Source of the DNA: Spirochaetaceae bacterium
GTDB taxonomy: Bacteria; Spirochaetota; Spirochaetia; Treponematales; Treponemataceae
Assembly (NCBI GenBank): GCA_017416145.1
Contig: JAFQDD010000016.1
Location: 1 to 64,000, forward strand
DNA length: 64,000 nucleotides
Direction of reading: 5' to 3'
Position numbers and translations under genes: made by a program. Positions 49,142-58,871 of this stretch are shown here, in pieces (position 1 is the stretch's first letter; each line of letters opens with the position of its first letter). The notes beneath the pieces were generated by a model. That model had not been told where the DNA came from. It saw only the letters and a program-made list of their open reading frames with translations, and did no database searches.

Positions 49142-49584
49142 TTCTTAATATTTTCTTCGATATGACTAAGTATTTTATTAAGATCTAAAACAAGCACCAT
49201 TTGATTGTTATTTTTACCAATCATTTGGACAAATTGCATGTTTGAGCGAGAACCTGCAGGTTCTTTTTCCAATGAACTAACTTCATTAACAGAATCTGCA
49301 ATAAATCCAAAGACAAAAGGAGGTTCATTATTGTTTGCAACTTCGCTAACAATGATTGAAGTTTCCTTTCCAATTTCTGAAATTGGTAGCCCAAAAAGCA
49401 CTCTAAAATCGATTACAGAAATGACTGTTCCACGGATATTCACCACACCCCGTAGATATTCTGGAGTGCGAGGAACTGGAGTAACTTGCTCATAAGGCAA
49501 AACTTCTTTTACAGCTGTTACAGGAACTGCATAAGCTGTATCAGATAACATAAAAGAAAAAAAGATGTCGGTTGTATTATTCAT
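49138..49584 (-). CDS. cheW: Chemotaxis adaptor CheW
   Basis: CheW bridges receptors and the kinase CheA. The 148-residue protein has one CheW domain: FSFMLSDTAYAVPVTAVKEVL, VNIRGTVISVIDFRVLFG and the late VLDLNKIL. It is the only member of the cluster on the minus strand, lying tail-to-tail with cheD (4-base overlap) and head-to-head with the STAS gene. GGAG is eight bases before its ATG. It must have its own promoter in the 79-base gap. Confidence 0.95.
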   Translation of the reverse strand: MNNTTDIFFSFMLSDTAYAVPVTAVKEVLPYEQVTPVPRTPEYLRGVVNIRGTVISVIDFRVLFGLPISEIGKETSIIVSEVANNNEPPFVFGFIADSVNEVSSLEKEPAGSRSNMQFVQMIGKNNNQMVLVLDLNKILSHIEENIKN

Positions 49585-49663
49585 GAATTATTCTCCACTT
49601 GAAGAATAATAAAGCAAACCGATTCATAAATCAACTATTTTTTCATTTTACCACGGAGGTTTT

Positions 49664-49984
49664 ATGACAACTATAGAATTACAAGGAGAGTTGGGGATAA
49701 ATAATGCCGCAGAATTAAAAAAAATATTTATTTCTGCCCTTGAAAAAAAACAACCTATTACCTTTGACGTTTCAAAACTTGAAGACATTGATGTTTCTAT
49801 AGTTCAACTTCTTTACGCTTTATACTCAGAAATGGATTCATCTTGTAGTATTTCATATATTGGGATGCTTTCTCCTTTAGTGAAAAAACGTCTTTTTAAT
49901 ATTGGGGTGGCTTCGTCTCCTACTTTATCAGAACAAGAAATTCTAAACGAAATTGAAGCAAAGTTGAGGGTTTTACATGAGTGA
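49664..49984 (+). CDS. STAS-domain protein
   Basis: The 106-residue protein is a single STAS domain of the MlaB/anti-sigma-antagonist type (LQGELGINNAAELKKIFISAL; FDVSKLEDIDVSIVQLLYAL). The Ser in DVS occupies the position phosphorylated in SpoIIAA-like proteins. The stop lies inside the cheA start region, so it is translated together with the kinase. STAS proteins beside CheA occur in several chemosensory systems, but their role is not settled; binding to the kinase or to the receptor-like protein is possible. ACGGAGG precedes the ATG. Confidence 0.85.
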   Translation: MTTIELQGELGINNAAELKKIFISALEKKQPITFDVSKLEDIDVSIVQLLYALYSEMDSSCSISYIGMLSPLVKKRLFNIGVASSPTLSEQEILNEIEAKLRVLHE

Positions 49985-52196
49985 TGGCTTAGACAAAATG
50001 GCGGATATCTTCTTAGAAGAAGCCAGTGATTTATTAGAAAAACTTGAAGAGCATCTTCTAAAACTAGAACAATCTCCAGACGATGTAGACACTATTGCTG
50101 CAGTTTTTAGAACTATGCATACAATAAAAGGTTCTGCTGGAATGTTTGGGTTTAATGCCGTATCTAGATTTACTCATCAAGCAGAAAACACATTTGATGA
50201 AGTGCGAAATGGTCGAGTTGCTGTTACATCAGAGTTAATTACATTAACTTTGAATGCTAGAGATCATATTCGAAATATGCTTTCAGACCCAAACAGTCAA
50301 GAATTAGCAGAAGAAACAGAAAGTTTAATTTCACAATTTCAAGTATATCTTCTTGAAAATGCTCTAGACGGCTCAAAACCTGCGAAAACTGAAACAGCTG
50401 CCTCTGTGGAAAAATCAGCACCACAAGTTGAAGAGAAAAAAACTACAACAGCTAAAGGTGATGAAGTTATCTCTTTTAATGCAAATTCTGTTCAAGAAGT
50501 TGAAAAGCCTAAAGCTCCCCAAAAAAAAGAACCAGAAGAAATTCCAGAAATCACTTATCGTATTTCTTTTGAACCTGATTTAGATGTTTTTATGAACGGA
50601 ACAAAACCTCATGCCCTAATTTCAGAATTATCAGAAATGGGAGAGGTTTCTATTATTCCATTTTATAGTTCAATTCCATCCCTAAAAGAAATTGACCCTA
50701 CAAAATGTTATATGTCTTGGGATATCATTTTAACAACAACAAAATCAGTTAATGATATTCAAGACGTTTTTATGTTTTTGGATAATTCTAGCAAAATTGA
50801 AGTCAAAAAAGTTGCTGACTCAAATCAAGATTCTCACGCTCCAAAACGACTTGGTGAAATTCTTGTCGAAAAAAATCTTGTTACCCAAGATGAAATCACA
50901 GCTGCAATCGGTGTTCAAAAACCTTTGGGACAAATTCTTACAGAAAAAAAAGTTGTTTCTGTAGAAGATGTTCAAGCAGCTTTGGCAGAACAAAAGCACC
51001 TTCGTGAACAAAAAGAGAGAAAGAGCCAAGAGCAAAATTCACAAACTATTAAAGTTAATTCTCTTAAACTGGATAGACTAATTGACTTAGTTGGTGAACT
51101 TGTTACCTTTAATGCTCGACTAAATCAATTATCTGGCGGTATTCACTCTCCTACTCTATCAACTCTTTCTGAGCAAGGCGAACGATTAATCTTAGAATTA
51201 CGTGATACAACAATGGATATGAGAATGCTTCCAATTGGAACTATTTTTTCTCGATTCCGTCGCTTGGTTAGAGATTTATCATCAGAAACTCAAAAGAATA
51301 TTGAATTGGTTACAGAAGGAGCTGAAACAGAACTTGATAAAACCGTTATCGAAAAACTTAACGATCCTCTTGTTCACTTGATTCGCAATTCTGTAGACCA
51401 CGGAGTTGAACCCCCAGATGTTCGGGTTGCCAAAGGCAAAGCTCCACAAGGAAGAGTTACATTAAAAGCACAACACGCAGGTGCCTTTGTTTTGATTACA
51501 ATCGAAGATGACGGTGCTGGGCTAGATTTGGAAAAAATCAGAAAAAAAGCTATCGATAAAGGGCTAATTTCTCCAAATGATGAACTTTCTGAAAATCAAA
51601 CTGCTGATTTAATTTTTATGCCAGGATTTTCCACTGCGGACAAAGTTACATCTATCTCAGGACGTGGTGTTGGAATGGATGTTGTAAAACGTGATATTGC
51701 AACTCTTGGTGGCTCTGTTTCTATTTCCACAAAAAAAGGAATGGGTACAAAGTTTACATTAAAGATTCCATTAACTCTTGCAATTATCGAAGGAATCCTC
51801 GTAAAAGTTGGAGATAATTCCTACGTTTTACCATTGTCAAATGTTTTAGAATGTCTAAAATTTCAGACTTCATTGCCAGAATCAAAATTCTGTTCTACAG
51901 CAAAAATCAGAGAAGATATGGTTCCTTTTATTGATTTGCGTAATTTTTTTGGCATCAAAACAGAACGTCCATCTCAACAGCAAATTGTAATGGTAACTGA
52001 TCAAGATTCCAAAATTGGTATCGTAATTGATAGAGTTATTGGCAATTATCAAACTGTAATTAAACCTCTTGGAAAATTGTACCACAATGTACAAGGTATT
52101 TCTGGAGCAACAATTTTGGGCGATGGTTCAGTTGCTTTAATTCTTGATATTTATAAACTTTCTGACATTGTTGGAAAGATAGATGAAAACAACTAG
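49977..52196 (+). CDS. cheA: Chemotaxis histidine kinase CheA
   Basis: CheA phosphorylates CheY and CheB. The 739-residue protein has HPt domain residues 1-~110 with the phosphorylated His48 (MHTIKGSAGMFGF). Residues ~195-285 are a P2-like region (YRISFEPDLDVF). After it, at ~285-345, comes LGEILVEKNLVTQDEI and LGQILTEKKVV, which repeats a motif of the GspE/MshE N-terminal fold. Then follow the dimerisation helices, the ATPase (LIRNSVDHGVE, GRGVGMDVV) and a CheW-like end. All catalytic motifs are present. Its ATG overlaps the STAS gene by 8 bases, with TTGAGGG upstream. Confidence 0.96.
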   Translation: MSDGLDKMADIFLEEASDLLEKLEEHLLKLEQSPDDVDTIAAVFRTMHTIKGSAGMFGFNAVSRFTHQAENTFDEVRNGRVAVTSELITLTLNARDHIRNMLSDPNSQELAEETESLISQFQVYLLENALDGSKPAKTETAASVEKSAPQVEEKKTTTAKGDEVISFNANSVQEVEKPKAPQKKEPEEIPEITYRISFEPDLDVFMNGTKPHALISELSEMGEVSIIPFYSSIPSLKEIDPTKCYMSWDIILTTTKSVNDIQDVFMFLDNSSKIEVKKVADSNQDSHAPKRLGEILVEKNLVTQDEITAAIGVQKPLGQILTEKKVVSVEDVQAALAEQKHLREQKERKSQEQNSQTIKVNSLKLDRLIDLVGELVTFNARLNQLSGGIHSPTLSTLSEQGERLILELRDTTMDMRMLPIGTIFSRFRRLVRDLSSETQKNIELVTEGAETELDKTVIEKLNDPLVHLIRNSVDHGVEPPDVRVAKGKAPQGRVTLKAQHAGAFVLITIEDDGAGLDLEKIRKKAIDKGLISPNDELSENQTADLIFMPGFSTADKVTSISGRGVGMDVVKRDIATLGGSVSISTKKGMGTKFTLKIPLTLAIIEGILVKVGDNSYVLPLSNVLECLKFQTSLPESKFCSTAKIREDMVPFIDLRNFFGIKTERPSQQQIVMVTDQDSKIGIVIDRVIGNYQTVIKPLGKLYHNVQGISGATILGDGSVALILDIYKLSDIVGKIDENN

Positions 52197-52199
52197 CCT

Positions 52200-53066
52200 A
52201 TGGGAAATGAATTGTTAAGCACTCAAACTTTGTCCGACAAGGAATATCACACAATTGCTTCATATATTGAAACAAATGTTGGTATAAAGATGCCAGAATC
52301 TAAGCGAGTTATGATTCAATCACGACTGATTCCAAGATTGCGACATCTAAAGTTTAAGACGTTTAAAGAATATTTAGATTATGTTTTCTCTTCAAGAGAT
52401 GGCAATCAAGAATTAATTTTCATGATAAACGCCTTAACTACAAACAAAACAGACTTTTTTAGAGAAGCAGATCATTTTACTTTTTTAACAACAAAAGTGC
52501 TTCACAATCTATCTTCCCAAGGGAAAAAATCCATAAAGCTTTGGTCAGCTGGATGTTCAAGTGGCGAAGAACCCTACACCATTGCCATAGTTCTAAAAGA
52601 ATTTATACAAAAAAATCCAGGAGTGCTAACATCTTTTTCAATTAAAGGAACAGATATTTCAACAAAAGTTTTGGATAAAGCAATAAATGCAGTTTATGAA
52701 ATGGCTACAGTTGCAAATATTCCCATTGATATTAAGAAAAAATATTTTCTCAAAAGCTCTGATCCTCAAAAAACCATTGTGCGGATAAAACCAGAAATCA
52801 GAAATTGTTGTTCATTTTCACGATTAAATTTTATGGATCAAAATTATAATATTTCTGACACATTTCAAGTGATTTTTTGCAGAAATGTGCTAATATATTT
52901 TGATAAGCAAACTCAAGAAGCAATTATTAGAAAACTTCTAAAACATCTTGAGCTTGATGGATATTTATTTTTAGGACACTCTGAAACTATTTTTTCTATG
53001 GATCTTCCTCTAGAAAATGTAGCTCCTGCTGTTTATCGAAAAATAGGAAGTAGTAAAAAATTATGA
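52200..53066 (+). CDS. cheR: Chemotaxis protein methyltransferase CheR
   Basis: CheR methylates receptor glutamates with S-adenosylmethionine. The 288-residue protein has the N-terminal helical domain (residues 1-80), the [13 protein letters not shown] motif, the SAM site [16 protein letters not shown], and [10 protein letters not shown]. Its ATG follows the cheA stop by 3 bases and has no good ribosome site, so translation is likely coupled. The last 4 bases overlap cheB. Confidence 0.96.
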   Translation: MGNELLSTQTLSDKEYHTIASYIETNVGIKMPESKRVMIQSRLIPRLRHLKFKTFKEYLDYVFSSRDGNQELIFMINALTTNKTDFFREADHFTFLTTKVLHNLSSQGKKSIKLWSAGCSSGEEPYTIAIVLKEFIQKNPGVLTSFSIKGTDISTKVLDKAINAVYEMATVANIPIDIKKKYFLKSSDPQKTIVRIKPEIRNCCSFSRLNFMDQNYNISDTFQVIFCRNVLIYFDKQTQEAIIRKLLKHLELDGYLFLGHSETIFSMDLPLENVAPAVYRKIGSSKKL

Positions 53067-54220
53067 TAAATGTTTTAATTGTTGATGATTCCGCCCTTGT
53101 GCGTGAAACCCTAAAAAAAATTTTAGAAAATGATAAATCTATAAAGGTTTTGGCAACTGCCAGTGACCCAATTATTGCACTGAAAAAACTAGAAACCATT
53201 ACACCAGATGTTATTATTCTTGATATAGAAATGCCAAGAATGGATGGAATCACTTTTTTAAAACAAATAAAAAATCAGTTTAAAATTCCTGTGATTATTT
53301 GTTCTAGTATGGTTGATTCTGGCTCTTCAAATGCTTTAAGTGCTTTAGAAGCTGGAGCTTTTGACATTATCCAAAAACCAAAAATCGGCACAAAACAGTT
53401 TATTGAAGAATCTCAAATCTTAATTTGTGATGCTGTTAAAGCAGCTAGTCTGTCAAAGTCAAAACCAACTAGTCATTTTTCATCAACAGTTTCTACTTCA
53501 TCAAGTAGTTCAAGAGCAAATTTACAAACAAGGACTACTTCAAAATCAAATTCTAATCCTTTGAGTTTTTGCTCTTCAGTTCCCCCAAAACTTACAGCAG
53601 ATGCTGTGTTGTCAAAAGGTGATTTAGGGGCTATTATTGAAACAACAGAAAAAATAGTTGTTATTGGAGCGAGTACTGGAGGCACAGAAGCTCTTAGAGT
53701 TTTGCTAGAACAACTTCCATCTGACTCTCCTGGTATTGTAATCGTACAACATATGCCAGAGAAGTTTACAAAGTCTTTTGCCGAAAGACTTGATGGAATT
53801 TGCAAAGTTCACGTTGTAGAAGCACAAAACAACGACTCCGTGATTCGGGGAACCGTACTAATTGCTCCTGGCAACAAACATACTTTACTAAAACGAAGTG
53901 GAGCAAGATATTACGTAGAAGTAAAAGATGGTCCCTTAGTTTCTAGACACCGCCCTTCTGTAGATGTTTTATTTCGTTCCACCGCTCGATACGCTGGAAA
54001 AAATGCTCTTGGAGTAATTTTAACTGGTATGGGAGATGACGGTGCTCACGGAATGCTTGAAATGCACGAAGCAGGTTGCTATACCATCGCTCAAGATGAA
54101 AAATCCTGCGTTGTATTTGGGATGCCAAATGAGGCAATAAAGTTAAAGGGAGTTGATACTATTCTCCCACTAACAGAAATTGCAAATGAAATAATAAATA
54201 AAACAAAATTAAGCCACTAA
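53063..54220 (+). CDS. cheB: Protein-glutamate methylesterase CheB
   Basis: CheB reverses CheR after phosphorylation by CheA. The 385-residue protein has a receiver domain (residues 1-~120) with the phosphorylated Asp in [11 protein letters not shown], a Ser-rich linker (~130-185), and the esterase domain with the Ser-His-Asp triad in [18 protein letters not shown] and [11 protein letters not shown]. It overlaps cheR by 4 bases (ATGA). Confidence 0.97.
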   Translation: MINVLIVDDSALVRETLKKILENDKSIKVLATASDPIIALKKLETITPDVIILDIEMPRMDGITFLKQIKNQFKIPVIICSSMVDSGSSNALSALEAGAFDIIQKPKIGTKQFIEESQILICDAVKAASLSKSKPTSHFSSTVSTSSSSSRANLQTRTTSKSNSNPLSFCSSVPPKLTADAVLSKGDLGAIIETTEKIVVIGASTGGTEALRVLLEQLPSDSPGIVIVQHMPEKFTKSFAERLDGICKVHVVEAQNNDSVIRGTVLIAPGNKHTLLKRSGARYYVEVKDGPLVSRHRPSVDVLFRSTARYAGKNALGVILTGMGDDGAHGMLEMHEAGCYTIAQDEKSCVVFGMPNEAIKLKGVDTILPLTEIANEIINKTKLSH

Positions 54221-54234
54221 ACAAGGAGGATTTT

Positions 54235-54600
54235 ATGGCAAAGAAAATTTTAATTGTAGATGATTCAGTATCAATTAGAAAAAGCGTTTCTTTTGTACTA
54301 TCAAACGAAGGATTTGAGGTTATTGAAGCAGAAGATGGTCTAGACGGTTTGAAAAAAGCTGAAGGTCAACAATGTTCTCTTGTAATTACAGATATCAACA
54401 TGCCAAATATGAATGGTATAGACTTAATCAAAAGTTTACGTCAATCAGTTGCTTACAAGTTTACTCCAATTATTGCTTTAACAACAGAAAGTCAAGATGA
54501 CAAAATGCAAGAAGGAAAAGCAGCTGGAGCTACTGGCTGGATTGTAAAACCATTTACATCAGAAAAATTAGTTGCTATCGTAAACAAGATTCTAGGCTAA
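54235..54600 (+). CDS. cheY: Chemotaxis response regulator CheY
   Basis: A single receiver domain, 121 residues, with the acidic pair in IVDDSVSIR, the phosphorylated Asp in VITDINMPNMNG, Thr in ALTTES and Lys in WIVKPFT. GGAGG precedes the ATG. It ends the cluster; adenylate cyclase converges on it 14 bases later, with no terminator hairpin visible between. Confidence 0.97.
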   Translation: MAKKILIVDDSVSIRKSVSFVLSNEGFEVIEAEDGLDGLKKAEGQQCSLVITDINMPNMNGIDLIKSLRQSVAYKFTPIIALTTESQDDKMQEGKAAGATGWIVKPFTSEKLVAIVNKILG

Positions 54601-54614
54601 ATAGAACTCTAAAG

Positions 54615-55955
54615 TTAATCGATTACCTCTAGTTCTTCAAGAACTTCTATGTTCTCAAAATCGTCAAAAACTTCTGCAGAATTCTCTTGATTTTGCGGAA
54701 GTTTTTCTTTTAATAACTCATAAACCGTAACTGGTCGACTTATTCCTCGCAAAGTTACCGTGTCAACCTGTCTTGTTTCAAAAAAATCTTTTACCAGTTC
54801 ATAGGTTTGGTCGCTAATCAAAATTGAAGTGTTGTATTCTTTGTTTATATTCTCTATTCTCGCCGCAATATTTACATTTCCACCAATAATCGTATAATCA
54901 ATTCGCTTCAAAGAGCCCACATTTCCAACAACCATATCACCACTATTTATACCGATTCTCGTATGTAAAGGTTTATCTATCAATTTTTCAATCATTAACT
55001 GATTATTGATAATTTTTTCCATTTTTTTCATACGAAGAGCTGCTTTACAACATCTTACTGCATGATCTGGAATAGGAATTGGAGCACCAAAAAAAGCCAT
55101 TATTGCATCCCCTTCAAATTTATCAATAGTTCCACCTAGAGCAATAATCACTTCACTCATTTCATTTAAGTACATATTCAAAACGCGAACCAATTTTACA
55201 GGATCCATAGAATCAGACATAGCAGTAAATCCTTGCAAATCGGTAAAAATTACAGATAAAAACTGTTTTTCGCCACCTAAGTGCATAATTTCTGGATGAT
55301 GAATAATTTGGTCAACCACATCAGGGGAAACATATTTTGAAAAGGCGGATTGAAGTTGATTTTTTTCTTTTTTGTATCGGCCATTTTCCAAAAGCAAAAC
55401 ACCTTTCCCCATAATTCTGGCGATAGGCTTCATATATTCTAATTCAGAATCATAATACCTTTCATTGGATGATTTTTCCCCAACAAAAACATAGCCATTA
55501 ACTTCATTATTTAAGAAAAATGGAAATGAAAAGCCATTGGATTTGTGCACAATCAAGTCTGATTTATTTTTTGCAGCTTTCCTTTCTTCAAGCATTTTGT
55601 ACAAAATGTGATTTGATTGCTCCTGCTCTTCGTAATGCTGAACAGAAAAACCATTTCCAGTGAGAGTAACATAACACAAAAACTTTGGAGAAAACTTTTC
55701 ATTTAAGAATCTTGACATTCGAATAAAAAAGCCTTTTAAATCCCGTGACAATAAAAGTTCGTTCTCCAACTCATCTAATTCAGATGGATTTGGTTTAAAA
55801 GATTTTTTTGCTTTTTTTCTAGAAAAATATTCATCCAAGGAAATTGTCACCAGCAGGAATATTCCCAACCCTATTGATATTAAACTGGCTTGTTCAATAA
55901 AGAGAAAAATTACAAGAAAAAATATTACTACTGAAAAAAGTAGTTTTTTTATCAT
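54615..55955 (-). CDS. Class III adenylate cyclase with membrane anchor
   Basis: This 446-residue protein makes cAMP, or possibly cGMP. Residues ~5-45 hold two membrane segments with almost no loop, ~80-200 a GAF-like sensor, and ~225-420 the cyclase domain. The metal-binding Asp pair is in FTDLQGFTAM and FEGDAIMAFFGAP. Lys in DKFEGD and the Asp in RIDYTIIGG fit the adenine-selecting positions, and NIAARIE has the transition-state Asn/Arg. GAGGAA before the ATG at 55955 supports this start. It lies beside chemotaxis genes on the other strand, but no link is shown. Confidence 0.92.
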   Translation of the reverse strand: MIKKLLFSVVIFFLVIFLFIEQASLISIGLGIFLLVTISLDEYFSRKKAKKSFKPNPSELDELENELLLSRDLKGFFIRMSRFLNEKFSPKFLCYVTLTGNGFSVQHYEEQEQSNHILYKMLEERKAAKNKSDLIVHKSNGFSFPFFLNNEVNGYVFVGEKSSNERYYDSELEYMKPIARIMGKGVLLLENGRYKKEKNQLQSAFSKYVSPDVVDQIIHHPEIMHLGGEKQFLSVIFTDLQGFTAMSDSMDPVKLVRVLNMYLNEMSEVIIALGGTIDKFEGDAIMAFFGAPIPIPDHAVRCCKAALRMKKMEKIINNQLMIEKLIDKPLHTRIGINSGDMVVGNVGSLKRIDYTIIGGNVNIAARIENINKEYNTSILISDQTYELVKDFFETRQVDTVTLRGISRPVTVYELLKEKLPQNQENSAEVFDDFENIEVLEELEVID

Positions 55956-55976
55956 CAATATTTCCTCGAGAAAATG

Positions 55977-57401
55977 TTAGTTATTTTCTTTACAAAAGTC
56001 TTTTAACTCTTGAATTTGCTCTCTTACGCGTTCTGGAGCAGGGCCACCTGTTGTTTTTCGGATAAAAGCACAAGCTTTTGGTGGTAACACTTCATAAATA
56101 TCAGATTCAATCAAATCAGAGATTTTTTTGTATTCATCAAGAGGCATTTCTTCTAAATTAATATTATGCTCAATACAATATCGAACTGATTGAGCAGAAA
56201 CTTCGTGGGCAACCCTAAAAGGCATTCCTTTTCTCACAAGATAATCGGCTAAATCAGTTGCGTTTGCGTGACCACCAACACAAGAAGCAGCCATTTTATC
56301 CACGTTCCAAGAAGCAGTTCCTATCATTTTTGTAAAGATTTTTACACAGGAAATAACTGTGTCATAAGCATCAAATAAATTTTCTCTATCTTCTTGTAAA
56401 TCTCGATTATAAGTCAATGGAAGTCCCTTCATCAATGTCAACAAAGCCATTAAATCCCCATAAACTCGACCAGTTTTTCCACGAATCAATTCTGCAAAAT
56501 CAGGATTTTTTTTCTGTGGCATAATGCTTGAACCAGTCGACCATTTTTCGGACAAATTGATAAACTTAAATTCTTCAGTTGACCAAATAATGATTTCTTC
56601 ACAAAATCGAGACAAGTGCATCATTAAAATAGAAAAACAAGAACACAATTCCACACAATAATCCCTATCAGCAACACTATCCAGTGAATTTTTTGTTACT
56701 CCAGCAAAACCTAACTCTTCTGCCACCATTTCCCGATTTAATGGAAGACCGCTTCCAGCCAAAGCTCCACTTCCAAGTGGACTAAAATCAATTCGCTTAT
56801 TTGCATCTGATAATCGCTCAAAATCCCGCTTTATCATCCAAGCCCAAGAACACAAGTGATGAGCTAAAGTTACAGGTTGAGCTCTTTGCATATGTGTGTA
56901 ACCAGAAATCAATGTTTCTGTATGATTTTTTGCAATATCAGTCAGAGTATCAATTAATGTAACAATTTCAGATTTCAAATCAAGAATTGCTGATTTTAGG
57001 TACAATCTTTCATCCAAAGCAATTTGGTCATTTCGACTTCTTCCAGTGTGAACTTTTTTTCCAACAGCACCTAGTCTATCAGTCAAAACTCCCTCAACAA
57101 AAGAGTGAATATCTTCTGCCGAAGTATCAATTTCAAGTTTTCCAGATTTTATTTCTTCAGCAATTTTGGATAATTCTTCCGCAATAGATTTTGCTTCATT
57201 TTCTGGAATAATATTTTGTTTCCCAAGCATTTTAACGTGGGCTTGACTTCCCCGAATATCATCTTGAGCAAGTCGCATATCAGCGTAAATAGATGTTTCA
57301 AAAGCAATGGCTTCTGCATCTGGTCCTTCCTTAAATCGTCCATGCCACAATGCAGCGTGATTTCCACCATCAATAGCAGATTTACCAGTATTAGCCTTCA
57401 T
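55977..57401 (-). CDS. argH: Argininosuccinate lyase
   Basis: ArgH splits argininosuccinate to arginine and fumarate, the last step of arginine synthesis. The 474-residue protein has the superfamily signature GSSIMPQKKNPDFAELIRGK with the catalytic Ser, HTGRSRNDQIALDERLYLK in part, and TGYTHMQRAQPV-like SGYTHMQRAQPVTL. GAGGA lies before the ATG. No argG is in the window. It is followed by the cyclase gene after 21 bases, so the two are likely on one transcript. Confidence 0.97.
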   Translation of the reverse strand: MKANTGKSAIDGGNHAALWHGRFKEGPDAEAIAFETSIYADMRLAQDDIRGSQAHVKMLGKQNIIPENEAKSIAEELSKIAEEIKSGKLEIDTSAEDIHSFVEGVLTDRLGAVGKKVHTGRSRNDQIALDERLYLKSAILDLKSEIVTLIDTLTDIAKNHTETLISGYTHMQRAQPVTLAHHLCSWAWMIKRDFERLSDANKRIDFSPLGSGALAGSGLPLNREMVAEELGFAGVTKNSLDSVADRDYCVELCSCFSILMMHLSRFCEEIIIWSTEEFKFINLSEKWSTGSSIMPQKKNPDFAELIRGKTGRVYGDLMALLTLMKGLPLTYNRDLQEDRENLFDAYDTVISCVKIFTKMIGTASWNVDKMAASCVGGHANATDLADYLVRKGMPFRVAHEVSAQSVRYCIEHNINLEEMPLDEYKKISDLIESDIYEVLPPKACAFIRKTTGGPAPERVREQIQELKDFCKENN

Positions 57402-57432
57402 AAATTTTCCTCACAAAAATAATAATAATAAA

Positions 57433-57461
57433 ATTATAATGGATTTTTGATATAATTACAA
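57433..57461 (-). promoter_or_regulatory. Promoter of argH
   Basis: On the minus strand TTGTAA (57456-57461), 17 bases, then a consensus TATAAT (57433-57438). The leader is about 26 bases with GAGGA. It lies just past the lipoprotein gene's stop codon, with no terminator hairpin between. Confidence 0.6.
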
Positions 57462-57478
57462 TGATATGAAGTTTTTTG

Positions 57479-58144
57479 TTATAATAACTGTAAATAACCT
57501 AGAGGACATAGAGAACTATAAATACGCTGGGAAAGATTCAATGTACTAACACTAACTGCATATAATAAAACATAATAACTTGGTGAAGATTCATCTAAAT
57601 TTGTAGTATTTACATCTAATCCCTGAAGAATTGTTCCAGCTGAGATTTCAAAGGGCTCTCCATTATATCGCAAAGGTTTCCCAATATCATTTTGATTTAC
57701 GATAATTTCTGCATCATACGGATCACTATAAAACAATCGAATTGATACAGATTGATTTGAAGTTGCTTTTTTTATCAAAGGATCAGAGTAATTTGATGAA
57801 GAAATTTTTTGAAAGCCTAAATTATTTAATCTATTTATCCCGTTTTCTGTGTATTCTGTATTTGATGAATTTATTGAATTACGTTGAGATTGCAAAGTGG
57901 ATAAATCTGAATAAATCTTGTAATAAATGTCAGTTCCTAAAAAATTAACATTTCCACCAGCTGAAATTTCTGAATTACTTGCATCAGCTGCTGTAAAAGA
58001 AAAATATTGCTCACTTGGGTCAGAGGGATTTACAATAACAGAAGAGTTAAAAGGTGGTTCAACAAAATAATATACGTCTAAACCACAAGAAAAAAGCAAG
58101 AGAAACGCAATAAAAAAAACTACAATACAAACTTTTCTTGCCAC
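57479..58144 (-). CDS. Unknown lipoprotein
   Basis: The 221-residue protein has a short basic start, a hydrophobic run and a spirochaete-type lipobox ending LLLFSC, so it should be lipid-anchored at Cys20. The rest is Ser-, Asn-, Tyr- and Thr-rich with beta-strand character and no repeats. I know no function. It begins with GTG at 58144, 22 bases after the TPR gene, and is last in a minus-strand group from scpB onward. A surface or periplasmic place is inferred from the lipobox only. Confidence 0.78.
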   Translation of the reverse strand: MARKVCIVVFFIAFLLLFSCGLDVYYFVEPPFNSSVIVNPSDPSEQYFSFTAADASNSEISAGGNVNFLGTDIYYKIYSDLSTLQSQRNSINSSNTEYTENGINRLNNLGFQKISSSNYSDPLIKKATSNQSVSIRLFYSDPYDAEIIVNQNDIGKPLRYNGEPFEISAGTILQGLDVNTTNLDESSPSYYVLLYAVSVSTLNLSQRIYSSLCPLGYLQLL

Positions 58145-58166
58145 TTCTCTTGCCTTGTATTTGAGA

Positions 58167-58856
58167 TTAGTTCAATTTTCCTTGTTCTGTTAAGAAAATT
58201 AAACGTGATTTTGCAAATTTTGCTTTTTCATCTGAAGAATAATTTTGAACTAAATCGTTATAATATTCTGCAGCTGCTGCAAAATTTCCACGACCTTCTT
58301 CAAGTCTTCCTAGATTGAAAATTGCTTTTGATTTTAGTGTAAAGTTTTCTGATTCACAAGCTTTTTTGATATTTGCGATTGCACCATCAATGTTTCCAAG
58401 TTCTTCGTAACAAACAGCTGCATTGTATAGACACAAAGGAGCTGTGTATGCTTTTGGATTGATTTTTGCTGCATTATCCCAAGAAGCTGCTGCAGCTGCA
58501 TAGTCTTTTTTATTAAATTGGATTTCAGCTGCTAACATATAAGCTCTGATTCCAAGACCAGTTTTAGAATTATCTTCTGCAACCTTTAGCACTTTTGCCA
58601 AGATATCATCACTTTGTTGATTTTTTTCATCATCAGATAACTCAACATTTACAGTTACTGAGTTATATTCTGTTGACAATGCGTATAATTCAGCATATTT
58701 TTTTTCTGTATTTGATTTTACAGCAGAAAAAGCGATAGCAGAAACAACGCCACCAACAAAAAGTACAACTAAAATAGAAATCAAAATAACTCTATTTTTT
58801 AGAATCCATTTTCCAAGTTTATCTGAAAATGTAAGTTTTTCTTCTTTTTTTTCCAT
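58167..58856 (-). CDS. Membrane-anchored TPR protein
   Basis: The 229-residue protein has one membrane segment at ~23-46 after a charged start (YfgM-like topology) and then TPR-like helical repeats, visible as AAASWDNAAKINPKAYTAPL, YNAAVCYEELGNIDGAIAN and AIFNLGRLEEGRGNFAAAAEY. It is likely exposed in the periplasm. Such proteins assist protein folding or envelope assembly; no partner is evident. AGGAG precedes the ATG. Confidence 0.82.
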   Translation of the reverse strand: MEKKEEKLTFSDKLGKWILKNRVILISILVVLFVGGVVSAIAFSAVKSNTEKKYAELYALSTEYNSVTVNVELSDDEKNQQSDDILAKVLKVAEDNSKTGLGIRAYMLAAEIQFNKKDYAAAAASWDNAAKINPKAYTAPLCLYNAAVCYEELGNIDGAIANIKKACESENFTLKSKAIFNLGRLEEGRGNFAAAAEYYNDLVQNYSSDEKAKFAKSRLIFLTEQGKLN

Positions 58857-58871
58857 AAAAACTCCTATAAT

